This document shows, in pieces, positions 32,005 through 43,775 of a stretch of 64,000 nt of DNA. The translations under genes were made by a program, and so were the position numbers. How positions within the stretch are numbered: position 1 is the stretch's first letter; every line of letters begins with the position of its first letter. The notes under the pieces were generated by a model, which ran no database searches, was not told the DNA's origin, and saw only the letters and a program-made list of their open reading frames with translations. Source of the stretch: Tupaia tana (lineage: Eukaryota > Chordata > Mammalia > Scandentia > Tupaiidae); the NCBI GenBank assembly GCA_026018925.1, contig JAKSZU010000007.1, forward strand, positions 98,605,501-98,669,500, in the 5' to 3' direction.

Positions 32005-32262
32005 GATCCTTGCTATATGGCCTGTGTGCTCACCAGAAAGACAGAGAAAGACAGAGAAAAGAGAGTGAGAAATCACCCCCCCACACACAGGGGATGGCCA
32101 TGTCAGAATCCCCTCACCTCCATCCTCCTCTTGCCATCCCAGTAACACTAACACAGGTTCCCAGAGTGAGTTTCAACCCTTCAGATCCAGGACTCAAATT
32201 GTGGTCGGCCATGTGGGAGACTAGCACCTTAACCAATATGTCACCTGCTGCCCACCCCCAAA
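32005..32262 (-). mobile_element. SINE, older
   Basis: GCTATATGGCCTGTGTGC start, AATCACCCCCCCACACACAGG body and reversed head CAATATGTCACCTGCTGCCC. Confidence 0.82.
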
Positions 32263-32459
32263 CTTTATTTAAACTTTTCATACCTAAAATACATCTTTGC
32301 AGGTATAACCTTTTTGAATGTCTCTCCTTTTTGGTCATTGCTAATTTTTGTTTGATAATCATTTTTTACAGATGTACTTTGGAAATAACCTTAAACTCTG
32401 ATTTAGACAAAAATGATCTTTTAAGAACACATTTTCTCTCTCAGTTTAAGGGTTACCTG

Positions 32460-33830
32460 AGACTTGCCCAGTGAGGTTTGTAGATGTCTAAGGGGTGCTG
32501 TTGGGGTCTTGTGCCCCATTTCTCCCTAGTTGTACAGGCCTTCATAGACCTAGGAGCCCCAGACACCCAGAAGGTCTCAGGACATTCCCATTTCCAGTGA
32601 CCAGTCCCTCCACTTTGGGATAAGGCCCCAGCAGGGAGAGGAGACAGTCCTGGGCAATGGCCTTTTTAGTGCCTAGATTTCCAGCATCGGAAATACCCAG
32701 TCTCTCTGAGGCAGAGGCTCTGATCAAGGTTTCCTGGATCCTGTCCTCAGGTGGGACTTAGGCTCCCAGTCTTTAGGATTACCCTGAGTGCCTTGGGAAG
32801 CCGTGGCCATCTCCATTATCTGTGCCTTTCCGTGTGTCTTTCTCAGTTAAATCACACGCTACGATCAATTGTCAGAATTCATCATTGTCCCTCTCTGAGT
32901 CATCTGAGAGCCTTCCTGAATATGCTCTGTATTGGATGTGATAGATTTGATCTGTACTGAGAAGGGATTTGAATTTAAATTGGTCTTGTTCTCTTCTTTA
33001 TTACTTTAGGAGCAGAGCTGAGGTTGTGGGCTCTTGACCTAGAAAAATAGAGTCAAGGTCAGGGATTGTAAAGGCAGGTTGTATCAGAGGGGGTGTTGCT
33101 AATATCCCCATTTTCTGCTCCAAACTCAAGGTGGAGAGCCTCTGCTGGGATCTCCCAGCACTGTTCATGGGGCCTCCTCAGAGGGCAGCTGTGTGCAGCC
33201 AGGCGGCAGAGACCTTCCGTAGGTTCATAAAGAATCTGTCTTCCTAGTGGTAGAAGAGCTCTAGCTCGACAATAGCAACATTGTTTAAACTTTTATTTAT
33301 TTCCTTATTTATTTATTTATCTTTGTGAAACCTCCTGATGATCTTACTTATTTTGGGGTCATGTTATAAGGTCTGGATATCAAATCTTTTGCAGTTTCTG
33401 AGAATGTACTGAAGGGGAGAGTCCCAAGGAGTAGAAGTTTGATTTCCCACCTGGAAGATAAATTAGGGAGAGTGCCAGAGGCAGGTCAGAAAGACAACAG
33501 GTGGGAGACCCAGCTTTATCCTGTGCATTGACTCTTGTCCTGTCCAGGCCTTGGACAGGAATCCCCTAACCCTGGTTTCCATATTCAGGTCCAGCTAAGT
33601 TAGTCCTGGGGCTCCTATTATAGTCCACTTGGATATTGTTCCAAGTGGAGTTGACTGGGAAGTTTATATTGGCCTTTTGCTGCTTGGGTTTATTGGCCTT
33701 TTGCTGCAAGTTCAAATCCCTTCTCAGGTGGTGACAGATTAGATACCCAGACCTTATGACATGACTCCAATATAAGCTAGATCATCAGGAGTTTTGACAA
33801 GATGAATAAATAAATAAGGAAATAAATGGT
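32460..33830. other. Unclassified element with a ~95-bp inverted repeat
   Basis: Arms at about 33,297-33,390 and 33,731-33,828 are reverse complements with few mismatches (CTTATTTATTTATTTATCTT against its complement; CCAGACCTTAT in both). The phrase GAGAAGGGATTTGAA near 32,960 also recurs inverted near 33,716. A retroviral origin is possible but not shown. Confidence 0.5.
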
Positions 33831-34115
33831 GAACAAATCAGTCAAGAACAAACCAAGGTAGCCTAGCCTGGAGGGTAGGTGAGTTACCAGGGGTTCCCTA
33901 AAGATAATCTCAAATGGGAAGGCCTTTAATGAGGCTTTACTAAGAACTCATGTTTATTTTTTTCCAGGGGAATCTGGCACCTCTGGAGGGGCCATTAAGC
34001 TTGTAATCTTGTTTGTAAGATTACACATATTAAACAAATTTTTTATTTCTTGATAACCTTCACTTTCGATATATACCAATGGATTAAGAACATGTATCTG
34101 ATGAACAACAATAAC

Positions 34116-34117
<2 letters not shown>

Positions 34118-34160
<43 letters not shown>

Positions 34161-34165
34161 ACACA
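34118..34165. repeat. (CA)n microsatellite
   Basis: A run of about 20 CA units with one interruption (CATACACACA). Confidence 0.95.
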
Positions 34166-34418
34166 AACTGTTTAACATATCTTCTGATGGAGAAGGGAAC
34201 AATTTTAATAATAGATCCACTATTTTTTATTCCTGTTAAATTTGAAAGACCGACAGTAGAAATATTTAATCTTTACATTATTAAATTTTGTTAAATCATT
34301 TAAAAAAGACAGAAACATTTCATGGATACTTACAATTTTATTATGTACAACTTTAAGATCTTAAATTATCTGAAAAATTTACTTGTAATACTCCATTTGA
34401 AATCACTTAAAAAATTTT

Positions 34419-34695
34419 GGGACCAGCATTTGGCGTAATGACTATGTGGCTGGACTCACATGTAGTTGACCACAGTTCGAGTCCCAGACACAGTGGTTTA
34501 AACTCATGCCAGGCATGTATGCATGCGTGCCCAAGATTCCAAATGGAGAATAAAGGAGAAAGGACTGCAGCATGGCCATCGCCCCTGGGGAATGATTTCC
34601 CACTTTCTGTCTCTCTGTCTCTCTCAGTCTTGCTGGTGAGCACATGTGCCCTATTGTAAAAACCTCTCCAAAAATTAAAAAATAAATAAATAAAA
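34419..34695 (+). mobile_element. tRNA-derived SINE
   Basis: GGGACCAGCATTTGGCGTAATG head, GTTCGAGTCC B box, CCCTATTGTAAAAACCTCTCC 3' end and an A-rich tail. Confidence 0.92.
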
Positions 34696-34699
34696 GAAC

Positions 34700-35620
34700 A
34701 GGTTACAATATAGTTAGAAGAATTATTTTTCAGACATGCCCTAGAATTTTAGAGTTTTATTAATGGAGTTATTTTTAGGCCAGGTTTTTCTGGACTGTTT
34801 ATACTGGAGCCAATTATATTTTATGGGAAAATAGGCCTCCCTCCTTTTCTTAACACTTTGAGGACCAAACAAACCATTACAGTGAGAAAGAATGTGCCCC
34901 AGAGTGAGAAGGAAGCATCTAGAGGTGGACCAGGAATGCTTGGATAAGTGTCCTCCACACAGAGCCATCTTGTGAATCTATCCTGTCTGTCCCATCTGGA
35001 GGGTGACCAACCCCACATGGAGGCCTCCACTGCCTGCAGTGGACACGGGATGAGGACGTCTCCTCCGTCTATCTCTGGACTTTGTGCACTTCCCGGAGGT
35101 CCTTAACCCTGCTCCTCTGAGAAAGTTCTCCTCCCAGGAATTGAGTCCACTTGAGACCCTCCTGGGGAAGCATCCCCAGCTCCTTGCCTATGACTGGGAA
35201 GTCTGTCATGAAGGTCAAACCTCTCTCAGGACTCATCTTCCAAGAGTGGGGACATTTGATGGGGGTGGGGGCCAAACCTCTCCCAGGGCTCATCAACATG
35301 AAAGAGACAGTGCCTTGGGACATGAGACAAACCCAGGAATTTGATCCAGAAAGCCTGGTATTCATAGGAATTGTATTCCCAGGAAAACAGAAAGCATGGG
35401 AGAAGTTTGGGTACCAAAGACTAGGAATCCAGCCAACAATCAGTGAGGACACCAGGCAGAGCCCGTTCTGGCAAAGGGTGGCAGAACCTGCAGAATGTGA
35501 CATGGGTGATTTGTACAGACCTCAGAAGGGGCCAGAGGGAGCATCGCTGGCAGTTGTAGCAGGGAAAGCAAACCAGAAATCACCTGAAATTCAATCCAAG
35601 TTAGTCTAGCACCAAATTAT
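34700..35620. other. Unassigned DNA with a 152-codon open frame
   Basis: The frame at 35,151-35,609 (+) is open for 152 codons (MRPSWGSIP... to QSKLV). Overlapping frames on both strands are also open. No domain, signal peptide or known family was recognised, and no copy is seen in duplication B. It may be chance or an old retroelement. Confidence 0.25.
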
Positions 35621-36944
35621 ATTATCAGATGAGGGAGCTGGGCTGTTGTGTGAAATACCTGTCTCTTTGGGTCCTGATCCATAAGGTCAGAGATCCACTG
35701 TGTGATGTAGAGTGAAAACCACAAACATGTGAAAAGGAGGAAAAGAGCAGTTTTAAGAGAAATGCAATGATTTTTAACAGAAAAGGAATATTCCCCTACC
35801 CTCATAAGGTGTGCGGGTGGGCAGCTGTGAGGGGATAACTGCGCCAGGAATGGGGCTGGGTGTTACTTTCATTGTGGGGTCTTGTCAAATGTTTAGAAGT
35901 ACATCATTGCATCCAGTTCCTTTTCTGAATTGGCAGACATTTATCCACACTTGAGTTCTTCACCTCGGGCAAAGAACGTGATTATCAATCAAACATGTGC
36001 AGTGTGGACTGTGAAGGAGCATCCACATAGGCATGATTTTGACCGATCAGTTTATTGCCCTGAGAGGGGATTAAGTTGTTACCAAGCACCTCAGTGATGT
36101 AGAATGGCAGGAGGAAGATTACAAGATTCCCCAAGCCCCCTGAAAAACGTTCAGGTAATAAGTAAGAAACGAGATCAGCTCTTCCATCATGGTGCCAGGA
36201 GCTGGCAGAGAGGAAGGAGGCCCTGGAGAGAGTCTGCCAGTACCCCCTGGAAGTTGTGAGTGACAAGCACATGTCCTTCTGCTTCTCCCATGTCTGTTCC
36301 ATACCCGGTCTACCAGTGACATGCTCAGCAAAGTGACTGTCAGCCCTGCCCTGAGGGCTGCAACCTACTGTGCCACCAGCTGGGCCTACAGGGTGATTTT
36401 CTCCAGGAAAGAATCCTGATATTTTCCTCAGACCGACCTTATTAGAGCAATGGGCTAGACTTTGAGTTTCCACATCTTCTGCCCCCGAGATCACAGACCA
36501 GAAAAGCAGAGCAGATGTTCACCAGGGCTGACATAGCTCATTAACGTGATATCCAGAAATCCCAAATTCAGGCAGTAGAATAGTTGATCTGCTGAGAATG
36601 ATACATGACACATTGCTCTTAGAGTTAATAGACTATCATTAGACATTACGCGGTCACCTTTTACATGGGCTCAGAAAGTGTCTGAGGTAATGGGCACTCG
36701 ACAGCTAGATGTCTGGAAGGGAGACTTAGGGGTTGTTGTGCTAACCTCTTCAGGGTTTGTTCTCTGTGGAATCCTAAATAAAAGGTTTGTACCATCAGGG
36801 AGTCAATGTCCAGGTGAGGGAGAAGAGCAGAGGCCTGGTGGATTAGACCTGTGAGGGAGGTCACATAAGAAACTAGAGTTGACCTTCAAAAAGTTTGAAA
36901 ATATATGGTACAGTCTTAAGTTTGTTTATTTATTTATTTATTTA

Positions 36945-37100
36945 TTTTCATAGAGCCCTCTCCAGAGAGAGATAGAGAGAGAAAATGAGAAATCACTCCC
37001 TTGGGGTGAAGGCCTTGCTGCAGTTCTTTGTCCTCCATGCTGCTCTTGGACTTTGTGCACAACAGCACACCTGTCCATTATGATTTCCAAGCTTCTGCCT
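36945..37100 (-). mobile_element. SINE fragment, diverged
   Basis: CATAGAGCCCTCTCCAGAGAGAGATAGAG and AATCACTCCCTTGGGGTGAAGG mark a degraded antisense SINE body. The head is not clear. Confidence 0.6.
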
Positions 37101-37249
37101 TTTATGCGCAGCAGACCAGAGAGCCCTTGTTGAACACATGAGCAAAAACAGAAGCAGAGGTAAAGTTGTCAGAGTGACTGTATTTCCTGGCTGATGACAA
37201 TACAAAATAGTGTCAGTGAGCTGGGAAGACAGACAGGCATCACTCCTCA

Positions 37250-37468
37250 AGCGGACTTCTCATGTCATTCTATCCAGCAATCACATTAAGTGTTCCCACC
37301 AGTAAATTGCCATGTGTCTTCACAGAACCTGCATCAAGTGCTTATAGCAGTGTTATTAATAATAGCTAAAACCTAGTAGTAATCATAATACCCTTGAATA
37401 GATAAATGGAAAAACGAACTGTGGTACTTCCATAATAGAGTATTATTTAGGGCTTAAAAATCAATAAA
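37250..37468 (+). mobile_element. L1 3'-end fragment
   Basis: CCAGCAATCACATTAAGTG, ACAGAACCTGCATCAAGTGC and GAATAGATAAATGGAAAAAC resemble the ORF2 C-terminal coding region of L1 (the TDEWI region). Short and old. Confidence 0.65.
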
Positions 37469-37469
37469 C

Positions 37470-37758
37470 TGGGAGCCAGCAGGCCGTGTAGTGTTTAAGG
37501 TGTAGGACTCCCACTTGGCCAACTGAGGTTTGAGTCCTGGACCTGGTGGCTTAAAGCACAGACTAGGTGCGTGTGTGTGCGTGTGTGTGTGTGTGTGTAT
37601 GTGCATGCCCAAACTCTCTAGAGAATAGAGAAGGGACTGATGTGTGGCCATTTCCCCTAGGAGGGTTATTTCTCACATTTTATTTCTTAACATCTCTTTG
37701 TCTCTTTGACAAGGAGACGTACCCTATAGCAAAAATCTCTCTCAAAAAAAAAATCAAA
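37470..37758 (+). mobile_element. tRNA-derived SINE with (GT)n
   Basis: GGGAGCCAGCAGGCCGTGTAG head, GGTTTGAGTCC B box, a (GTGT)n expansion at 37,568-37,600 and CCCTATAGCAAAAATCTCTC at the 3' end. Confidence 0.87.
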
Positions 37759-37769
37759 AAAGAACTGTG

Positions 37770-37991
37770 CAGTCAGTTCTGTTGTGGTTAGTGCTGCTGT
37801 ATCACACATGGACTGTTTATTTTGTGGTTCAAGGCCTGTACCTGGCAGCTGGAAATAGGCTGGTGCATGTGCATATATGTTCAGCAACCTGGGGGTGGGC
37901 AATAGAAGAGAATGGACTGCAGCACTGCAGCATGTATTCCCCACCTAGGCAATTAGGTAATGATTTGTCCTTTTTTTCTGTCTCTCTGTCC

Positions 37992-38022
<31 letters not shown>

Positions 38023-38045
38023 ACTGTATCTCTCAGGGTCAGTGG
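37770..38045 (+). mobile_element. SINE, older, with CT-rich tail
   Basis: GTTGTGGTTAGTGCTGC (A box region) and GTGGTTCAAGGCC (B box), then a (CT)n body. Strongly diverged. Confidence 0.55.
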
Positions 38046-40186
38046 GTGTTGGGAGTTCATGAGTAGGGAAGGTGGAAGGAACACATAGAACAAAGGGAAG
38101 CCCTAGGACATGAGTCTTCTGTATATGGACATGTGACATTATGCAATTCTGAATATCTTACGGAATTGTGCAACATAGAGTTTGCACCCTAAGGTAAATG
38201 CAGAATGGGACTTTGTCCATACTGGTTGATAGCTCTACCAAATATACATCAGTGATGCAAGGTGACAAAATTAGGATATTTCTGTAAAGGGAAGGGCTAT
38301 GAAAGAAAATATGTGGAAATTGTTTGTGCTTTCTGCTCTATATTTCTGTAAATTGAAAATGCGATAAAAATTCACTATCTTTTTTAGTTGATAAAACATA
38401 TTATTAAATGCTAACAGTACATTAAGAGAAAATTCATTCAAGTCAGGAATGCATTTGGATCTGAGACAGCAGGGCATGTTGTGGCTTGTTCCTGATGATC
38501 CATGAAGGGATCTCAGCTGGGAAACCAGGCCCTGGAGCCCTGCCCTGTGCCCTCTGCTCTGTGCTCACTGGGGCAGGACAGCTGCCACTGCGCAAATAAG
38601 GAGAGGCCCCCACTTCCCACTCCTATTCAGTCTTCATCAGAGGCAGTCCCAGAGCATCAGGGAACTGAAAATGATCAGAATGAAGGGCTGCACCCTGCCC
38701 TCGCCTGAGGGAATAGGATAACAGCAACTTTGTTTTCTTGAGTTACCCTTGCTCAGTCCAAGTTCCTGCATCTCCCACGTGACAGGAAATAACTGAAGAG
38801 AAAAGTTGTTGGAACAGAATCCTGATTCTACTCAAAAATTCAGCAAATTGAGAAGATGGTGAACACGTGTCCTAAAGGACCGTCTTAGGAGACAGCAGAA
38901 AGCAGGCTGCACGTATGTTACAGGGAGGAGGGAAAGTGGAGGTGGAGGGAGGTCAGGAGGTGACCACTGAGCGTAGACTACTGGGGACCAGCGAGTGTCC
39001 GAAGAAGGTTGTGGAACATCATCGTTGTTCTCCTGACGAGGGTTGCTGTGAGTCTGGTCCTGATGTTCATATCAATCGTAAACAAACCATCATTATTTCT
39101 TGCACATTATTTCTTCAATATCTTCAGGGAGGCAGTTTCAAATGAAGAGCTATTTTGCAAGACTCTTCTTGGAAGCAAAACCCCATTAATGACTAATATG
39201 TATTTCTACATGGATGGTTAAGCAAATGTGGTGATCTGGAGTCATAGTAAAAAGGCAAATAAAAAGAAAAGTAGTCAAAAAGAACATGTCACTTGCTATA
39301 ATTCCCTGTTATCAAAAGTCAAATTTTGCCATTTTGTGGATTCAGAGACAAAGGGATGTCATCTGTCACCTGAAAACTTACTGCTGAAGAGGGTTACTGA
39401 TTAAAATTTTGGAGGAAACCATTTGACTTGATTACAAAGTCTTTCTTAGCACCCATCATAAATAAGTAGGTGACCATATTGTCTTAGGAATTCGTTCTTA
39501 GGGATGAACACAGACATTTCACTTTTCATCCTCACATTTTTAGTCACACTGTCTCAGCTTTTTGTCATGCAACATGTAAAAATGTAACTATTTAAGAAAA
39601 TACGTGAACTAGTAAAACCACAGAGAGTACAGCAATACTGAATTTTAGAACATTTCCTAGAATCAAAAGCACCCATTCAGAGATCCAAGAACATAAACTT
39701 GTATAGCAATACCCTAAGCTACTTCAATTCCTAGGTTTGTTGGAGACATGTCTGCCTTTGTCAACCTGAGTTTCTACTTTTGTAAGAAAAATTGACATAT
39801 GTACTACCAGTGGTACTGGCAGCCATGAGAACTCACTGATCAGCACACACATAACCTAAGACAATGGAAACTTGTGCAAGGCAATCCAGGGATTCCTGAA
39901 AACCTCAAAGAGCCATAGTAGGTGCCTTAGTAATGATATTTAATGTTCTGACAGATTTGCAAATACGTGTTGCTGAGTGAACATGCACAAGAGGGGCCAG
40001 GTTACCACAGATGAACTGTCTCCACTACAGTTTAGGGGGCTGTTCCAGTAGGTAATTTCTTTGTGTTGGTGGATGAAAAACATGAGTTGAAAATTATCAA
40101 TAGTCATGGTTTCTGAGCTGTGTAATTCTTCAGAAATTATTTGCCCAGGGTAAGTGTTTTTATTTATTTTTAATTTTAATTTCAAT

Positions 40187-40435
40187 TTTTTGAGAGGTTA
40201 TTGCCATAAGGCATGTGTGCTTGCCAAAAAGACAAAGAGAGATAGGAAGTGAGAAATGACACCCCAGAGGGCATGGCCATGCCACAATCCCTTCTCCTCT
40301 ATTCTCCTCTCAGCATCGTAGCACGCATGCAAATGCACCCGGCGTGAATTTAAGTCACTGCTCTGGGATTCTAACTGTGGTTGACTACATGGGAGTCCAG
40401 TAACATAGCCATTACAGTAACTGCTGGTCCCCCAA
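40187..40435 (-). mobile_element. SINE present only in duplication copy A
   Basis: GCCATAAGGCATGTGTGC start and reversed head CAGTAACTGCTGGTCCCC. Copy B is continuous at this point (TGCCCAGGGTACATTTTTCTG, near 58,970), so it inserted after the duplication. Confidence 0.88.
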
Positions 40436-40518
40436 GAGTATGTTTTTTGACCACACATGTGCCCTCCAAGACCTATCCGATGAGGTCATTTGAGACATAT
40501 TTTTAATGAGCAGCTATT

Positions 40519-41030
40519 CTCTCTTCCTCCTTGGCTGCCTGAGTATTGACCACCATCATGAATGAAGCAGTAACTACCTGTACTACGAGGTTCTTGATCA
40601 ACTGACTGCTTCAGAGGAAACAAATTGTCATCGATGTTCTTTACCCCAGGAAGGCATCAGTACCTAAGAAGGACATTAATAAAACTATTCAAGATGTACA
40701 AGACCAGACCAGATGTCATCTTTGTGTTGGGGTTCAGAGCCATTTTGGTGGTGGTATGATAACCAGCTTTGTCAGAATTTAAATGCTTTGGATTATGCAA
40801 AGAAAATGAACCAAAAATAAACTTGTAAGACATGGTCTGTATGAGAAGAAAAAATACCTCAAGAGAACTGTGAGATTAATGCAAGAACAGAATGAAGACA
40901 TCAAGGGGACTGCAAAGGCCAGTTAGTGCTGGCAAAAGTCAAACGAGTAAAGATTCTGCCATGACTATCAGCACTGATTGTGAGGATTTTTCATAAGAAG
41001 ATTAATAAGTGAAAATTTTCATGTGAAAAA
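40519..41030 (+). pseudogene. RPS24P: RPS24 processed pseudogene
   Basis: An intronless copy of the mRNA for ribosomal protein eS24, a small-subunit protein. It includes a 5'UTR start (CTTCCTCCTTGGCTGCCTGA) ahead of an ATG at 40,558, a coding region (MNEAV...; LLQRKQIVIDVL; HFGGG; VRHGLYEKKK) and a 3'UTR ending in an A-rich tail. In-frame stops and frameshifts make it non-functional. It lies in copy A only, and the empty site is visible in copy B near 59,060. Confidence 0.92.
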
Positions 41031-41179
41031 CAAATAAATAAAATAATAAAGGGCAGGTATCTGTAAAACCATGGATCAGGGGCATCCTGAGAAATTCTCA
41101 GCGATGTGTCTGTTGTTTGAATTTTACTGGGATGCTCTTGTGTATACTGGAATGTCCGATCAAAAAAATGCCATGGTCT

Positions 41180-41458
41180 GTGGCCAGCAGGTGGAGAGTA
41201 GCTCTGAGCACTAGATCCCACATAGCCTGCTGTGCAGTTTGATTTCCCAAAATGGCAGTTTGTAAAACATGACAGGGCCATGTGCGTGCATGCCCCAAAT
41301 CCCAAGAGGAACACAAAGGATTAATAATCTCATAGTTGCCATCCTCCCTGGGGGTAATTTCTCACTTTACCTCTTTCTCTCTCACTCTCTTTCTACCTCT
41401 GTGTCTCTGTCCCTCTTGTGAGCACACGCACCATGTAACAAAATTAAAACCAAACTTG
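41180..41458 (+). mobile_element. SINE, older, shared by copies A and B
   Basis: GGCCAGCAGGTGGAGAGTAGC head and TCTCTCACTCTC body. Its counterpart in copy B is at 59,170-59,375, so it pre-dates the duplication. Confidence 0.78.
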
Positions 41459-41852
41459 AAAATCAAAGGTCTGTCATTCCTACTCCTGAACAAGGTAAGT
41501 AAACACATGGAGGCTTTTGACTCTCACTTAGGAGATTTAACACTCAGACCTGATATGTTACTTCTCCTGTGATGTCATGATTATTAAATCAAAAACAGAA
41601 TCTTGGTAAAAGAACAAAGAGGGTAAAAATGGGATCTACATGGTCATGCACTGAAAGTGGTCCATGTGAGAGAAATACAATCTGTTAGAGTAGCTGAAGA
41701 GGATGTAGATTCTGAGATTCTAATTAAGGAATTTTGTGTACATCTCATGTGCATTTTCAAAGGAAGAGTAAAACATGCAGAATGTAAGACAGTCATGAGC
41801 TACTTCACAGAATGTGTCCTCTTTATGGAAGAACAATTTTAGATCTTTGAGA

Positions 41853-42152
41853 GACCAGCAGTTAGCGTAACGGCTATGTCGCTGGACTCCCACATAGTTG
41901 ACCACGGTTCGTGTCCCGGACCCAGTGGCTTAAAACTCACGCCGGGTGCGTGTGCTTGCATGCCCAAGATCCCCAGAGGAGAATGGAGGAGAAGGGATTG
42001 TGGCATGGCCATCCCCCCTGGGGGGTGATTTCTCGCTTTCTGGTTCTCTGTCTCTCTCTGTCTGTCTGGCGACGGCACACACCCTATAGCAAACAAAACA
42101 AAACAAAACAAACAAAACAAAACAAAACAAACAAACTAAAAAAAAAACTCTC
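41853..42152 (+). mobile_element. tRNA-derived SINE with very long target duplication
   Basis: The head (GACCAGCAGTTAGCGTAACGG) and the (AAAAC)n tail are complete. Matching flanks of 22 bp (41834-41855 and 42153-42174) overlap the first SINE bases, leaving a target duplication of about 19 bp. Confidence 0.95.
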
Positions 42153-42174
42153 CAATTTTAGATCTTTGAGAGAC

Positions 42175-42529
42175 TTGAAAGTCCATATGGAGATTGCATG
42201 GTTTATGTAAATGAGGCTTCCTTGACTAAGGTGTGATGTATCCACGGTTTCACTGCAGTCAGCTTGAGTGAAGAATGTGTCATCAGTGACACATCAAATG
42301 GCATTGTCCATTAAGTGGCTAGATACTCTTCCGGTCCTTGTTCTCTCAAAGTATTTAGAAGAAATTGGTCTCCCTGGTGTATGGGATTCAGCCACATCAG
42401 TAGGATTATCAGTAGCTAGTATATTACCCAAAGTTTTACATAGTTGGACAGGGCTATATCCCCTAAGGCATCAGTTCATCCCTAGTTGGGGTGGAGGCCT
42501 GGAATGGCTTCCCTTATAAAACTTCACAA
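42175..42529. other. Unassigned DNA next to copy A
   Basis: An 83-codon open frame (42,268-42,519) is the only coding hint. GGAATGGCTTCCCTTATAAAACTTCACAAGG near 42,501 matches copy B at 59,390, so part belongs to the duplicated unit. No function is recognised. Confidence 0.35.
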
Positions 42530-42752
42530 GGGTCTGTGTGCTTGCCAGAAAGACAGAGAGAAAGAAAGCAAGAAATCACCCCCTTGGGGGGATGGCCATG
42601 CTGGAATCCCTTCTTCTTAATTCTCCTCTAAGGTCTTGGGCACACATGCACACATGTCAAGCATGAGTTTAAGCCACGGGGTCCAGGACTCAAACCACAG
42701 TCGACTACATGAGAGTCCAGCGACATAGACATTACACCAACTGCTGGGCCCA
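42530..42752 (-). mobile_element. SINE, 3'-end trimmed
   Basis: CTTGCCAGAAAGACAGAGAG, AATCACCCCCTTGGGGGGAT and reversed head ACACCAACTGCTGGGCCC. The poly(T) part is missing. Confidence 0.85.
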
Positions 42753-42759
42753 GATTGGA

Positions 42760-42979
42760 AGATAATTTTTGTCAACTGTGCCTAAGATAAGGGGCTGATA
42801 ACCAGAATACACAAGGAACTCAAGGTGCTTACTGGGAAAAAAATTATTAACCCAATTAAAAGATGGGAATATGAACTGAATAAACAACTCTCTAAAGAAG
42901 ACATGTGAACAGTCAGAAAGTGTACAAAAAAATGGTCCACATCCCTCATAAGGGAGATGCTGATCAAAACCACAATGAG
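42760..42979 (+). mobile_element. L1 ORF2 3' part, left segment of an interrupted element
   Basis: GGGGCTGATAACCAGAATAC and ATCAAAACCACAATGAG belong to the C-terminal ORF2 region. The continuation (ATACCACCTAAGCCCAGTCA) is found at 46,140, so the HAL1-like insertion splits this L1. Confidence 0.88.
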
Positions 42980-43617
42980 GCTCCTGCGATCTAGCCATTT
43001 TGCGAGAAAGGAAGATGTCCCACTCTTAACTGGGCCTCCAGCATACAAAACCCGCATGAACAGCCCTTCTTCAAGAGACAGTCTGCTCCATGGCTCCTGT
43101 GATCTAGCCATTTTGCGAGAAAGGAAGATGTCCCACTCCTAACTGGGCCTCCAGCATACAAAACCCACGTGAACAGCCCTTCTTCAAGAGACAGTCTGCT
43201 CCATGGCTCCTGCGATCTAGCCATTTTGCGAGAAAGGAAGATGTCCCACTCCTAACTGGGCCTCCAGCATACAAAACCCACGTGAACAGCCCTTCTTCAA
43301 GAGATAGTCTGCTCCATGGCTCCTGCGATCTAGCCATTTTGCGAGAAAGGAAGATGTCCCACTCCTAACTGGGCCTCCAGCATACAAAACCCGCATGAAC
43401 AGCCCTTCTTCAAGAGACAGTCTGCTCCATGGCTCCTGCGATCTAGCCATTTTGCGAGAAAGGAAGATGTCCCACTCCTAACTGGGCCTCCAGCATACAA
43501 AACCCGCATGAACAGCCCTTCTTCAAGAGACAGTCTGCTCCATGGCTCCTGCGATCTAGCCATTTTGCGAGAAAGGAAGATGTCCCACTCCTAACTGGGC
43601 CTCCAGCATACAAAACC
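42980..43617 (+). repeat. 113-bp tandem monomer array (HAL1-like promoter)
   Basis: Unit starts at 42980, 43093, 43206, 43319, 43432 and 43545. The last is cut after about 73 bp. Units differ at only a few positions. Each has TAGCCATTTTGCG, whose reverse strand holds AAAATGGC, a YY1-type core. The array begins exactly at the insertion point, as in mouse L1 monomer promoters. Confidence 0.95.
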
Positions 43618-43775
43618 AGCGTGATTGAACTTCCAAGTTTGGGAAGAAACCGACCATCCACCAGATGACTAGAAATCGCTGCAGGACCACAAGAAATATG
43701 GAGAAGCAGGAAAATGCCTCTCCTCCAAGGGAAACGGATAGCTCCTCTTCATCCACACACAGTTAAGTGAAAATC

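Larger units (their letters stand above)
35625..41460. repeat. Low-copy duplication, copy A
   Basis: Blocks align collinearly with copy B: 35,625-35,930 with 51,905-52,480; 36,180-36,900 with 53,190-53,920; 38,290-38,350 with 53,950-54,000; 38,460-40,190 with 57,265-58,980; 41,050-41,460 with 59,050-59,370. Part also matches copy C. A SINE and an RPS24 pseudogene occur only in this copy. Confidence 0.88.

Noticed and set aside
36000-36494. 169-codon antisense frame in copy A
   Set aside because: Partly similar to the antisense frame in copy B at 53,201-53,497, but it is not open over the same span and has no splice or start logic; the similarity is explained by DNA-level duplication.
42980-43617. 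CRISPR-like or satellite array of 113-bp repeats
   Set aside because: Units are contiguous without spacers, and the array leads into an L1-type leader and ORF1 inside a target-site duplication, so it is a retrotransposon 5'UTR.
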